The notes under the pieces: model-generated
What the model saw: only the letters and a program-made list of their open reading frames with translations
Told to the model about the DNA's origin: nothing
Databases searched by the model: none
Part shown: positions 53,471-64,000 of the stretch, piece after piece
Layout of the letters: every line of letters begins with the position of its first letter
Position numbering within the stretch: position 1 is the first letter of the stretch
Assembly: GCA_002049455.2 (NCBI GenBank)
Contig: KV918794.1
Coordinates: 310,001-374,000 of the forward strand
DNA length: 64,000 nucleotides
Source of the DNA: Porphyra umbilicalis
Taxonomy: Eukaryota; Rhodophyta; Bangiophyceae; Bangiales; Bangiaceae
Reading direction: 5' to 3'
Made by a program: the position numbers and the translations under genes

Positions 53471-54282
53471 CGTGCAGCGCAGCAGGGACGTCGTCGGGGA
53501 GGGGGTAGGGGGCGCCGGAGATGCGGACAGGAGGCAGGCGGGGGGGGGGAGAGGGAAGAGGATGCGGCTGGTGCGGAGGATGACCGCGTCGGTGAGCGTG
53601 TCGGGCTTGGGGGCCGGACCGACGGCAACGTGAAGCAAGGCTTTCAACAGACTCGGCCTATGGAACTCGGCGAGAGTCGAGCTGCACCAAGCACAGTGGC
53701 ACGCAGCAATGGCGTGAGGTGACCTTGGACCGTCGCGCTCCAGCCACCACAACTGCAAATATCTGCGAGCTCGACGGATCTGTGCCAGGCACGGCAATGT
53801 AATTGACCTGCTGCATCGCAATTCCTCACATGCTGCGCTGCCTGCAGAGACTCGTCAACTCCGTCCACAGGTGGAGAGATACGATCGTGGATGCCGGGAG
53901 ATGTGATTGGCCAACGACACGTGATTTCCGAGGGTGATCTTAACTGCGCCTGTTCGTTGACGCTCTGCTGGCGGCAGGGCTCTCGAGGGCACCCCCTCCT
54001 CCCTATCGCTGGGAACAGGAGTGGACAACACCGCATCCACAGCAGCAGGTCAAGTGTGCTCGCGTGATCAGCGGTGACGTAGCGGGCACTTTCCAAGCCA
54101 CTTGACAAGCCACTTGACAAGCCCGTCGACCTCTTGGCGAGCGCCGCGTGCGTGCCCTCCCCGACGTGGCCCCATCCCCACCCCCAGCACCACACCACGC
54201 CTGGGCCGCGCCTGGCTCCCTGCCGGCCCCCGCTCCCCGGTCCCGACCGACCCCTCTGTCCGACGCCCGAGGCGGCAAAACC
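53471..54282. promoter_or_regulatory. Divergent promoter region of thioredoxin and formate dehydrogenase
   Basis: These ~810 bp lie between two divergent starts and must hold both promoters. A short duplication (CACTTGACAAGC) occurs at about 54096-54122. No gene seen; the open minus frames here are read-through from the thioredoxin side. Confidence 0.4.
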
Positions 54283-55578
54283 ATGTTTGGCGCGCTGCGC
54301 CTCGGCCGCGGGGGCGTGCGCGGCGTCGCCCGCGCGGCGCTGGCGGCCCGCCCGTGCGGCGCCGCCGCCGGCGACGCCCCCGCCGCCGCCGGTCGCGCCC
54401 TCCACGCCACCCCGCCGGCGGCGGCCAAAGTCCTGTGCGTCCTCTACCCCGACCCGACGGGCGGCTACCCGCCGCCGCCCGTGCGCGACGGCATCCCGAC
54501 CATCACGCACTACCCAGACGGGTCGACGGTGCCGAGTCCGGCGGCCGTCGACTTTACGCCGGGCGCGCTGCTCGGCTCCGTGTCGGGGGAGCTGGGCCTG
54601 CGCCACTTTCTGGAAGCGGGTGGCCACAGCCTCGTCGTGACGAGCGACAAGGGGCCCGACTCGGCCTTTGACGCGCACCTCCCCGACGCGGATTTTGTCA
54701 TCTCGCAGCCCTTTTTCCCCGCCTACTTGACGGCGGAGCGGCTGGCGGCGGCTCCCCGCCTCCGCGCCGCCATCACGGCGGGCATCGGGTCGGACCACGT
54801 CGACCTGGCGGCGGCCATTGACCGCGGCGTCAACGTCTGTGAGGTGAGCTACTGCAACAGCGTGTCGGTGGCGGAGCACGCGACCATGATGGCCCTCTCC
54901 CTCGTCCGCAACTACTTGCCGTCACACGCGGTCGCCGCCGGCGGCGGGTGGAACATTGCCGACTGCGTCGCGCGCGCGTACGACATTGAGGGGATGGCCG
55001 TCGGCACGGTCGCTGCGGGCCGCATCGGCCTCGGCATCCTCCGTCGGCTACACCCGTTTGGGTGCGCCCTCCACTACACGGACCGCCACCGCCTGCCGGC
55101 CGACGTGGAGGCGCAGTACGGCCTCACCTACTGGGCGTCGTGGACGGAGATGGCGGCGGCCATGGATGTGGTGACGCTCAACTGCCCGCTGCACCCCGAG
55201 ACGGAGCACATGGTCAATGCCGACACGATCGGCGCGTTTAAGCGGGGGGCGTACCTCATCAACACGGCGCGTGGGAAGCTGTGCGACGCCGACGTGATTG
55301 CCGCCGCGCTCGCCGACGGGCGGCTGGCCGGCTACGCGGGGGACGTGTGGTACCCGCAGCCGCCGCCGGCCGACCACCCGTGGCGGACCGCGCCGTGGAG
55401 CGGCATGACGCCCCACACGAGCGGCACGACGCTGAGCGCGCAGGCGCGGTACGCGGCGGGCGTGCGGGAGATCCTCGAGTGTTACCTCGCGTCGCCGCCC
55501 AAGCCCATCCGCCCCGAGTACCAGATTGTGACGGATGGCAAGCTGGCGGGCGCGGGCGCGCACGCCTACTCGGTCTAG
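54283..55578 (+). CDS. FDH: NAD-dependent formate dehydrogenase, organelle-targeted
   Basis: The single-exon 431-residue protein starts at ATG 54283. Its first ~45 residues are Arg/Ala/Gly-rich (MFGALRLGRGGVRGVAR), a mitochondrial-type presequence. Next come the D-2-hydroxyacid-dehydrogenase-fold signatures of FDH: VLCVLYPDP; QPFFPAYLTAERL; TAGIGSDHVDL; EVSYCNSVSVAEHATMMALS with the substrate Asn; the NAD loop GTVAAGRIGLGILRRL (the usual GxGxxG has Ala in the second Gly place); YLINTARGKLCD with the catalytic Arg; and MTPHTSGTTLSAQARYAAG with the catalytic His. It oxidises formate to CO2 while making NADH. The presence of every catalytic residue indicates a working enzyme. Confidence 0.96.
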   Translation: MFGALRLGRGGVRGVARAALAARPCGAAAGDAPAAAGRALHATPPAAAKVLCVLYPDPTGGYPPPPVRDGIPTITHYPDGSTVPSPAAVDFTPGALLGSVSGELGLRHFLEAGGHSLVVTSDKGPDSAFDAHLPDADFVISQPFFPAYLTAERLAAAPRLRAAITAGIGSDHVDLAAAIDRGVNVCEVSYCNSVSVAEHATMMALSLVRNYLPSHAVAAGGGWNIADCVARAYDIEGMAVGTVAAGRIGLGILRRLHPFGCALHYTDRHRLPADVEAQYGLTYWASWTEMAAAMDVVTLNCPLHPETEHMVNADTIGAFKRGAYLINTARGKLCDADVIAAALADGRLAGYAGDVWYPQPPPADHPWRTAPWSGMTPHTSGTTLSAQARYAAGVREILECYLASPPKPIRPEYQIVTDGKLAGAGAHAYSV

Positions 55579-56149
55579 GGGGGGGGGGGTGGGAGGGCGG
55601 TCGGCGGGGGCGCGAGGGCGGACACCCTCCGAGGCGGGTTTGGGGTTTGGGGGTGCTCCACGGCACACCCGCGTTGTCTTATTCCTTGCGTCTGGCCCGC
55701 AGTGGCAGAGGGCAGCACCGTCGTTATCCCATTGTCTGCGTCTGCACTGGCGCAAGACGACCTGGGCAGCGTGCATTCCAGTCCATCACCCCATCACTCT
55801 GCGCGGCGTCGCCGAGGCGCTGGCAGACGCTGCGCGCGTGCACGGTGTTTGCGTGCTTTGCGGCGCTCCGCCGTCTGGACCGGGTCTGTCCGCTTTGGCC
55901 GGCGCGCAGCGGGGCTCGGGGTGGTCATCAAAGCACCGCACTGTCCGTGTCTGTTGGGGGCACAGAGGCGGGTGGGGACGTCGAGGGGACCTTGCCGCCG
56001 CCGAGTTGGAGAAGCGCAGAAAAAACCAAAGAAACCCCCACCACGCAAGCGCACGACGTAAAAACGCATCCGACGGCCCTGGCGCCACCCCACGGCTGCG
56101 GCTCGCCGCGCGGCGGCGGCCACACGGCGGCGCGTCCCCACGCCCACCC

Positions 56150-56180
<31 letters not shown>

Positions 56181-57202
56181 AGCCTACCACGCCGTCGCGG
56201 CGGCGGCTTGGCGGCAGCGAGGCCAGCAGGGGGGGGCCATCACAGGCACGGGGCGGGCGGGGCTGGCCGCCCTCTGGCCAAAGGAGGCAAGGGGGGGGGC
56301 ACGAGGTGGGGGGTGTGCCGCCGGGCAGCGGGCGGCCGCCGGCGGCCGCCGCCGCCGCGGGGGCACCCACCCACGCGCGCCGCCGCCATTGGCGCCGCGC
56401 ACGCGCGGCACGCCGGCGGCGCGTCGCCGCTGCGGCGGCGGCGGCGCGGCGCCGCCGGCCGGGCGGGCGCGGGGGGGGGCCCCCGCCGACCGCAGCGGAG
56501 CGGCGGCCCGGCGGCGGCCGTCGGCCGTCGGGCGCGGCGCGGGGAGGGGGGGGGGGGCGCCCGCCCACGGGGGGGGCCCCCGCCCCCCGCGCGGGGGGTG
56601 CGCGGCGGCGGCGCGCCCCGGCGGGGCGCGCGCGCACCCCAGAGGGGGGGGCGGGGGACCGACCACCCCCACCCGCGCGCCGCGGTTTGGGGGGGGGGGC
56701 CGCCGCGTCGGCGGCACCGCCGACGGCGGCCGCCGCCGCTGACCGCCGCCGCCCGGCGCGGCGCGGGAGCCCGCCCGTCTTGCACCTCGGCGGGGTGTCG
56801 GGGGGGGGGGGGGGGGAACGGCCGCCGCGCCCCCGTGCGTGGCGCCGCCGCCGACGGCCCACCGGCGGCCGGCGGCGACCGCGTCCGCGGCCGCCGTCGG
56901 GGGTGCGCGCGCGCGCGCCGCGCGGCGGCTCGACGCGCGCCGCCACGGCCGCCGCCGCCGCGGCGACGGCCGCCGCGCGGCCGCCGCGTCGGCCGCGCGG
57001 GCGGGGCGCGCGGGCGGGCGCCGGCCGGCCGGCGGTGGGGCGTGCGCGCCACCCCCGCCCTTCCCCCCCCCCCCCCGCCACCACGCCCCGCCGCCGCGCG
57101 CCGGGAGGGGCGACCCGCCGGCGGCGGTGCCGTCGGTGCGTCTGCCGCCGTCACCGCCGACGCCGTCGCGGACGCCGTGGCACCGGCGCCGCCACGGCGG
57201 CC

Positions 57203-57203
<1 letters not shown>

Positions 57204-57258
<55 letters not shown>
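57204..57258. repeat. (CGG)18 microsatellite
   Basis: A run of about 18 CGG units, pure over 55 bases, inside the extreme-GC region. CGG arrays form quadruplexes and hairpins and are prone to length change and to assembly error. Confidence 0.95.
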
Positions 57259-57469
57259 AATGGCGTCCGGCAGCCCCGCCCGTTGCCCGCGCCCGCGCGC
57301 CACCGGGTGCGGCACGCGCCGCGCGCCGGCGGCGCCCGCGGCGCGCCGCCGCCGTCGACCGTCGGGGGGGGCGGCGGTGGCCGGCGCCGCGCGGCGCCCC
57401 ACCGCCGCCGCACGCTGCCTCGCCCGCCGTGCTGGGCGCGCGCGTGCGCGCGCGCGGGCGTCCCCCCCC

Positions 57470-57510
57470 TTTTTCTTTTTTTTTTTTTTCTTTTTTTTTT
57501 TTTTTTGCAG
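57470..57510 (+). other. T-rich tract ending in GCAG, splice-acceptor-like
   Basis: About 40 bases of almost pure T, with rare C, end in TTTTGCAG followed by GGGG. It is isolated in very GC-rich DNA and has the form of a strong 3' splice site. No exon beyond it is convincing. Confidence 0.35.
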
Positions 57511-57891
57511 GGGCCCCATCCCCCCCGCTGCGTGGCGCCGCTGCACCACCGACCGGCAGCCGCCGGGGCGCCGCCGCCGCCGCCGCCGCCGCCCGCCGCG
57601 CACGCGCGGCGGCAGCGGCGGGCGGCGACGGCGCGCGGGGCGGGCGGGCGGGCCGGGCGGTCGGCGGCGGCAGCGGCCGCCGCCGTCGCCGCCGACGGCG
57701 GGCGGCGCGTCTGTGGCGCTCGCCCGCCGGGGGGGGGGGGTTGTCGAGGGGCGCGCGGGAGGCGGCGCAGCGATGGCGGTGGGGGGGGGGGGGGGGAGGG
57801 GGGGTGGGTACGCCCGGGGGCGGCGGCGGGCAGCGGGTCATGCCGCCGGTTGGGACCTGATCCATGGGTCCGCCGCGTGCCCCGCGCCAGC

Positions 57892-57925
57892 GGGCGGGCG
57901 GGCGGGCGGGCGGGCGGGCGGGCGG
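57892..57925. repeat. GGGC tetranucleotide array
   Basis: About eight GGGC units in tandem; G-quadruplex-capable. Confidence 0.9.
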
Positions 57926-58330
57926 CCACGCCACGGTGCGATGCACGGTGACGGCAGCGCGGGCGGTGGGCAGGGGGGGCCTCCCGCCTCGCCTGCCCCC
58001 TCATCCCCCATCGTTTTCTCGGTGCCGCCAGCGCGGCGTCTGCGCGCCGCGGCCGCGGTGGGGTGCGTTGGGGCGGCGGGGGTCTGCGGGCGCTTCCATT
58101 GCCGCGCGCCCGTGGGGGGGGGTCCGGTCGCGACGGCGGGGCTGCGGCGCGCTCGACGCGCCGCGGCGACGTGGCGCGGGCGTCGGGGGGGGGGGGGAGG
58201 GTGCCGCTGGGAGGCGGGGTGGCCCCAGGCGATGGGGCAAGTAGCGCCGCCGCCGCCCCGCGTGGCTGGCGGCGCAGGCGCAGCCGATGGCAGCGGTAGA
58301 CCGGGGGGGGGTGGCGAGTCTGACGGCCGC

Positions 58331-61300
58331 ATGTAGGATCCCAGGATCTAAAACAACATGCAAACGTTTGCATCTCAAAACAGCTGAGAAGCTCTGAGAG
58401 CGCTCGCTGCTCGTTGCTGCGGCCGTGCGTCCAGCACGAGTCCCAGGCCCCAGAAGGGAATGCCTCGGCCATTGCATTTACTGCTTCGCTATTGCAATAC
58501 CATGGCGAGGTATGGAATGTCGGTGGTGATGGCGACACGCACGGCCGACCCCCCCCCCCCCAGGATGCTGTGCGGCACCCCTTGCACAGATGTGATCCAT
58601 CCCCCCCCCCCGCCCGATGCTCCGAGCCACATCGTCCGACCGCCGTGTCGGCCGTCATGCACGTGTCGCGGCTGTATTGCACCTGTCCCGCCCGCCTGCC
58701 ACGCCCCCCTTCCCCACGCCCCCCTCCCCCCCCCCCCCCGCTGCTCCCCTCTTCTCCCTCTGCTCCCCTGCTTCTATCCCTCTACTCTTCTCTCCCCTGC
58801 TTTCGCGTTCCGCCCATGGGGGGCCGGTGGCGGGGACGGGCACCACCCCGTGCCCCGTCGCACCGCGCTGCGCCACCCGCCCCGGTTCGACCCCCGCCCC
58901 CACATTGCCTCCCCCCTGTCCTATCCGCCGCATTCCTCCTCTTCCCCTGTCCCAGGCCCCCTTGTGCGCTCCCCCTTTACCCCGGGGGCTGGCGGTATCA
59001 GCGGGCACCGCCTTCCGCCGCGCCGCGCCGTGGCTCTCCCGACGCGGCGCAGCAACCTCCGCCCTTGCCCCTCTCCGCTCCCCCATGTGAAGGGGTCGGC
59101 GGCGGCCGGTGGGGCCGACGACGGGCGCAGCGTGCGGCAGGGGCGGCGGGTGGCGGGGGCAGCCTGTGCGGGGGCGGCCTGTTCGGGGGCGGCCTGTGCG
59201 GGGGTGGCGGGCGGCGGGGGCGGCGGGCGGCGAGAGCGGTGGGCGGCGGGAGCGGCGGGCAACGGGAGCGGCTCACTGTGGCACAGCCGTCGGCGGGCGC
59301 AGCCGGCCGTAGGCGTGGACGGAGGTGGGGGCGGGCGCTGGCGGGCGCGGCGACCAGCGAGCGAGGTGGCCTCTGGCTGAGGCGGGTCTTAGGTTGGGTG
59401 GTCGGCGGGTGGGGTACCTGGCGGCGGGGGCTGGTGGTGGGAGTGGCTGGTGGTGGGAGCGGCCGGCGGCGGGAGCGGCCGACGGCGGGGTCGATTGGCG
59501 TCAGTCTGCCGGCGGTGGGGGCGGCTAGCGGCGGGCGGCGATGGAGCCTGTGCAGGTGGGCGGTCGATGGGGGTGGTGGCCGACCGCAACTGCTGGTTGG
59601 CTGCGGGGCTAGTGAGGGGGCCAGCGAGCGGCGGCGGCTAGCAGCGGCGGGTGTCAGAGTGGGCGGTCGGTGGGTGGGGTGGCTGGCGGCCACACAGGGG
59701 GATTACGCGCCGCGGCTGTGGGAGAGGGGGATACCCCCGAGCTATAAACGAGTCTGAGTAGAGTTCACCGGATGCCTGGTGTGCAAGAGACCCACGCCCA
59801 CCATGTGCTGACTGCTGGGTTGATCGAAAGCACCACGTACGTTCTGTGGGCGTCCAGTGGGGCTGCTGATGGGGTTCCAGTGGGGCTGCTGATGTGGTGC
59901 TTCGGGCTCTACACACAGTATAGGGTGTGTGGTGAGCACGCACACCAAAAGTTGGCTAGCCCACAGGCTGAGCACAGTGGGGAGGTGGTGGCAGTTTCCA
60001 GGTTCGGTGGTAGGAGTTGTGACCTTCGGGGGGTGCAAAGAGCATGAAGGAAGCCTTTGTACGCTTAGCCAGTTGCAATGCCGTTCTCAGGACCCTTCAA
60101 AGGTTCAGAAACAAGTCTTTAAAAAAAAAGTGATGTTTTGGTCAAGTTCCTCCCAGACGTGCCGTCCGCTCCTCCTCATGAGACCAGATGGCAGCTGAGT
60201 ACCACGCGACAACCAGACCATACCAACTTATGTGGAAACTAATAAGAATGGGCACAGAGTACTGTACGAGGCATGTGGTGACGTTTATTCTGCGAGAAAA
60301 GAAACAGAACAGTTGTAGGCAGAAAAGGAAGCGTAGAGTCGTAACCCACTGGATTGGACAGTGTCAGCACCAACACGTGATTCACTGGATTGATCAGTGT
60401 CAGTGTCAATCTGCCGTGTACAGTGGATCTCACACGCTGTCAGAGGGGGTCCTGACGCACCTGTTGATGGAGGTCTCTCCTGTCTGCTCAGTGCCCATGC
60501 CTCTCTCAGTTGGGCGGTGTCCCAGCTGCGCGGTGTCGCCACGGCAGCAACGACCGCTGTCGTGACTGTTTGGAGGCCTGCTGAATTCCGCCGTTGCTGA
60601 CTCCCCCCAGCGTCGCCGCTCCCACCACAACAGTGCTTTCCCCCCCATTGCGGCCTCCCTCCTCCACCGCTGCCTCCCTCCACCACCGCTGCCTCCCTCC
60701 AACAACACTGCGTTTTTCCCCCACCGCTGCCTCCCCCCGCCACTGCTGCCCCCCACTACCACTGATGTCCCCCCCCAGCGTCGCCGCCCCCATCTTTGCA
60801 CAGCCCCATCGACCAGCGCTGTCTCCCCCTATTTCTGCCACCTTCCCCTGCTGTTGTTGTCTCGCCCCACTGCTGCTGTGTCCTCTTTTCAGCGTCATCC
60901 CCCCTCCATCACCGCTGCAACCATAGGTAGCCTCACGAAGCCGGGTGGTGGCGGGGGGGTGAGCCAGCGTCCTGCAGCGTGTCACCGCCACAGCTCTCTC
61001 TGCTCCCGGCGCGGCCGCAGGCCCGCTGCATACCCCCGTCCTTTTTACTGCGCGGGGTGTGACTTCTGACTCATCTACCGTCGAGGCGGACACGCTCGCC
61101 GCCGCCACCGCCGCGGAGCACGCGGGAACGGCGGCAGCCAGAAGCGGGGGGGGGGCGGTGGCGCGCATAGACTGCGGCGACCAGGGGGAGGGGGGGGGGC
61201 GATTACCGCGCGGGGGGAGGGGGGAAACGATCAGCAAGGAGGAGGCGGCAGTCACCTGGGCAAGGCGGTGGCCAGGCGGGAAACAGTAGCAGTGTCGGAC

Positions 61301-61542
61301 GAGCTGGAGCAATACCGAGGCAGACGGTCATGCACAGACACGAGTACAAGGGGTAAAAGGAGTGTTGTGAAGTACCATTCCTCGCACGTGGCATCATCCC
61401 CGCTCGAACCCCCCCCCCCCCCCAGAAGCCCCGAAATCCGCTCCCCCATCCCCCCACGTGGCGGCACGGCAGGCGTTCCCCCCCCCCCCGAACTGAGATG
61501 CAAACGTTTGCATGTTGTTTTAGATTTGCAAATCCTACCTCG
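58331..61542. mobile_element. 3.2-kb inverted-repeat element with palindromic ends, no transposase seen
   Basis: The ends are ~45-bp inverted copies (58333-58377 and 61494-61538). Both start GTAGGAT, differ in the next six bases, then share an exact ATCTAAAACAAC block followed by the 16-bp palindrome ATGCAAACGTTTGCAT and CTCA. ACGGCCGC lies just outside both (58323-58330 and 61543-61550) and could be an 8-bp target duplication, but the spacing to the repeats differs by 2 bp. The inside is low-complexity: Pro/Ser-coding C-rich DNA (58.5-59.1 kb), GGC/GGG-rich repeats (59.1-59.65 kb), a duplicated CCAGTGGGGCTGCTGATG (about 59.85-59.9 kb) and a CCTCC/CCGCTG minisatellite (60.6-60.8 kb). It looks non-autonomous. 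Confidence 0.6.
60620..60790. repeat. Imperfect C-rich minisatellite
   Basis: Degenerate units of about 24-30 bases built on CACCGCTGCCTCCCTCCA recur, with CCACAACAGTG and CAACAACACTG variants at the joints. Confidence 0.6.
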
Positions 61543-61550
61543 ACGGCCGC

Positions 61551-62885
61551 GGGGGGAGGGTGCGCTGCGTTTCCCAGGCGGGGGCGCCCGTGCTCGCGAT
61601 GCTTTTTCATTGTTGCTGCTTTTCATTGTTTCCCTGGCCTTTAAGGACAGGGTGCTCTCAAAGTGTAGTGATGCACACATATACTTAGAAAACGGGACTT
61701 GATCTCCGTTTCAGAGGTGGCAGTCTGCATTCGTGTTCTCAGGGATCTGAGGGCGTGTCAGCGTTGGAAGGGTCGCGATGACGCTAAAAATCGAATAGAG
61801 TTACGTGGCTGAGAAGGACTGTCCTGCCACAAGGGTCACAGGGCCCGGAGAGGTAGGAAATGCTCGTTAACAGTTTCACATGACATTGATGGGAATATGC
61901 CGTGTGAAACCTCCGGGGGGGGGGGGGGGCGGCGGCGCGCTGCGCGCGCTCGCGCCCGGCGGCCGGGCGGGCCGGATGCGGTGGGCGATTGTTAGAATCG
62001 TCCTGGTGATTGCACCGATTTCTGGTCCTTCAATCATTGCATATCTCGTAGCTGCGGGTCAGAAATATCCAGGGGCGTCGATCTGCGGATGATCACCCGC
62101 CGACCGGACCACTGTCTCGGTAAACAAGACCGTCATCCAGGTGGACCGCTCCGCCGCCCCTATCCGCCACCATGACGGACTGCCGCGAACCCCACCACCC
62201 CGCGCCCGACCCGCAGCGACCGTCGTCACCACCACCATGGCGCAATGTACCGTTTCTCGTGGAGCACGTCGGCTCGTAGCGCTTGTCGGGTTCCATGCGC
62301 GGATGTACCGCTATGCGGGTAGCGCGGCCGGACGTGGCGACCTTCGAGGAGTGTGCGTAGCTTACGCGGGGCGTGTGGGCCCAGCAGCCGACGAGGGAGC
62401 GCGTGTGAGCCTGCCACCGACCGCGGGAGCGTGTGGGGAGGTGTCGCCGACCGTAGTGCGCGCAGGGAGACGTCGCCGTCCGAGGAGGGCGTGTGGGCGT
62501 GCCGTTGACCGGGGACCGCGGTAGGGCGAGACGCTGTGCGTGTTACCCCGTTGTGTGCTGCCTGTGATGTTCTGCAGTGAGCTGCTGTGTGCCATTGTGA
62601 GCTGTACGTTGTCGACCTGTTCTCGACTCCACACTCGGTTTGGATGTGCGCGGCCGTGGGACTGGTGCCTTCTTCTGCACCTGATTGCCGCCATTTGTCT
62701 TTCCATTTTGTGTCCTTGGGCAGGAGTGTGGCTCGTGCTCTATTTTCGCCGGATGCTAACCGCCTTCCGTCCTGTCCTGCTCGTTTTCTTATTGCTGTCT
62801 TTGGGGAACAGATCATGCCAGAGATCACCGCCGCCGCCGTGCCCGGCGATGCCAACGACGAGACGGCGGTGGCGGTGGCGGCAGT
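61551..62885. other. Gap with no supported gene
   Basis: It contains a 22-base word at 61740-61761 that also occurs at 10093-10114 on the same strand, a 17-base G run near 61.92 kb and mixed-GC DNA. Around 62.7-62.8 kb the plus strand reads RALFSPDANRLPS, which resembles the first strand of a WD40 blade, in a different frame from the clear fragment that follows. No full gene. Confidence 0.4.
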
Positions 62886-62975
62886 GTGCAGCGGGTGGTG
62901 TCTGGGTTGCAAGACCGGACGCTGCGCGTATGGGACGCGGGCCGGGGGGAGTGCGTTGGGGTGCTGAGCGGCCAC
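62886..62975 (+). pseudogene. WD40-repeat fragment
   Basis: One plus frame reads SVQRVVSGLQDRTLRVWDAGRGECVGVLSGH before a TAA at 62976, an almost ideal WD40 blade (V-x-SG-x-x-D-x-TLRVWD ... GH). After it, GTGGTCAACTGCATG would read VVNCM, as expected for the next blade, in a shifted frame. Either this is a pseudogene of an F-box/WD- or beta-TrCP-like protein, or an exon of a spliced gene whose other exons I cannot see. The evidence is one blade only. Confidence 0.45.
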
Positions 62976-62978
62976 TAA

Positions 62979-63736
62979 TTTTTTAGGAGGTGGTCAACTG
63001 CATGTGTGTGGTGGAGGTGGGTGGGAGTGGTACACGCGGAGTCATTCCGGGCACCGGCACAGGTGCGAGCAGGCGAAGTGTGCGCGCTTGGTAAAAGTGG
63101 GGGGGGCGATGACGTCGTCACGTTGTGTCCGGGTGCGCACTGCGCGCCTTTGCCCGAGACAGGCATTGAAGCGGCCAAAACCGTTCTGTACGCCCACCCA
63201 CTCGGATGGCCTGGCAGTACAGTGCGTTCTCTTTAAAAGAGACAGCTGATTCAGCTCAATATGAATAAAAAAGTGGCCTACACGGACTGGAATGGAAGAC
63301 TCGCGACCCATATTCTCTTGTAAACCATTCTCTTGTAACGAGAATGCACTGTAGTCGTCTGTCGTCTGAAGAGGCACTCTTTTGTCCATATGTTATTCCA
63401 CTTCAACGCTCACCTCTTTAGGTGGGCGATTTCCCGTCCGTTTGTATCGTGCAGATCGCGTCTCTTGCTTGGGTGTCCGGCTTGTTTGATGGCCTGGGGG
63501 CTAATGTGTTGCTTGTCGCCGAACCTACGAAATATATTTATCGAAGATTTCTTCGATATATGGCTCAGGGCAAAGTCCGACCCGACCACGAGTGCCAGCT
63601 GGGATCATCGGTGGTTCATCGCGGGCTTGGCCATTCGGCCAACATGTTTAGGGGGATCGCCCCGATGGCCATGCCCGGTTGCATTGTCACTCCTGTCTCC
63701 AGCACTCCGGCGGGGTTGGGTTGCATTGCAGAACCC
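62979..63736. other. Gap with no supported gene
   Basis: Mid-GC DNA. A short duplication of CATTCTCTTGTAA is visible at about 63310-63338. No conserved frame. Confidence 0.4.
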
Positions 63737-64000
63737 CTGCTCTGGAGCCATCTGGGCAGGGGTGGGGTTGACCCCAGTTTCCCGCACTGCTGCCTTCTTG
63801 GGGAGGGGGTGTCTGTGTCTCTGATCTGCCGCATTAGAGGCATGCGTGGGGGGATGATGGCGCCTCCACCCCACTGCCAAATCCCTGCTCTGGAGCCATC
63901 TGGGGAGGGGTGGGGCTGACCCCGGTTTCCCGCGCCGCCTTCTGGGGGGGGGGTTCTTTGTCCCTGATCTGCCGCATCAGAGGCATAAGTAGGGGGAAGG
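63737..64000. repeat. 148-bp-period direct duplication at the window edge
   Basis: The block starting CTGCTCTGGAGCCATCTGGG at 63737 recurs at 63885 with a few changes (for example GGGTTGACCCCAG versus GGGCTGACCCCGG) through TGATCTGCCGCAT and AGAGGCAT, to about 63985. More copies may follow beyond the window. Confidence 0.85.

Larger units (their letters stand above)
55579..58322. other. Extreme-GC low-complexity region without a supported gene
   Basis: Very long frames are open on both strands (one plus frame runs 55535-58336, one minus frame 56184-58682), but they code only for Arg/Pro/Ala/Gly strings and exist because stop codons are rare in such DNA. It includes G runs, a CGG array (57204-57258), a T-rich tract (about 57470-57507) and GGGC repeats (57892-57925). 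The first ~700 bases are the FDH 3' side. Confidence 0.55.

Noticed and set aside
55281-58682. Frames of 800-930 codons on both strands
   Set aside because: They code only for Arg/Pro/Ala/Gly strings, overlap one another on both strands and follow from the lack of A/T. No domain or family sense.
1-64000. CRISPR arrays, bacterial operons, rRNA or snRNA genes
   Set aside because: None seen; introns, presequences and gene families are eukaryotic.

Overview
The window is nuclear DNA from a eukaryote with very high GC. It has long G/C homopolymer runs, strong G/C preference at third codon positions, genes with no or few short introns (about 180-480 bp), plastid- and mitochondrion-type presequences, and several kinds of mobile DNA. 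I favour a photosynthetic alga. A bangiophyte red alga of the Porphyra/Pyropia kind fits best, and a GC-rich green alga is the alternative; this is inference from style and gene content, not a match to a known sequence.

Layout. 0-6.2 kb: two divergent F-box/leucine-rich-repeat genes whose frame jumps at G/C runs, a small inverted-repeat element, and a Pin1-type parvulin. 6.2-10.7 kb: no recognisable gene. 10.7-14.4 kb: a KDZ-like DNA transposase in two open blocks. 15-17.8 kb: an unknown gene and a 54-bp minisatellite coding for an RGG-rich 18-residue repeat. 18.3-25.7 kb: a graveyard of two broken Ty3/Gypsy elements, an antisense relic of unknown kind and a decayed CACTA (Tnp2-type) transposase end. 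26.4-27.1 kb: one gene of unknown function. 27.6-30.2 kb: a DNA transposon with terminal inverted repeats and a perfect 8-bp target duplication, holding a smaller related element and a long hairpin.

31.8-55.6 kb is a gene-dense island of conserved housekeeping genes: a PPP4R1-like HEAT-repeat phosphatase regulator; a five-exon DHHC palmitoyltransferase; an E2F transcription factor; a BRE1-like RING protein (histone H2B ubiquitination family); an Rsa3-like ribosome-assembly protein; CstF-64 (mRNA 3' end formation); COX19 (cytochrome oxidase assembly); RNA polymerase III subunit C11; a plastid y-type thioredoxin; and NAD-dependent formate dehydrogenase. The genes are not one pathway. They alternate in strand, so several share promoters (CstF-64/COX19, thioredoxin/FDH) or converge. 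COX19 and POLR3K overlap by 4 bp at their stop codons.

55.6-64 kb is mostly extreme-GC, low-complexity DNA. It holds a 3.2-kb element whose inverted ends carry a perfect palindrome, a short WD40-repeat fragment and a large direct duplication at the right edge.

Exon joins were set by splice signals together with frame continuity. In the thioredoxin, COX19, DHHC and PPP4R1 genes all phases close exactly, so those models are solid. The F-box, BRE1 and Rsa3 genes cannot be read through in one frame as the sequence stands.
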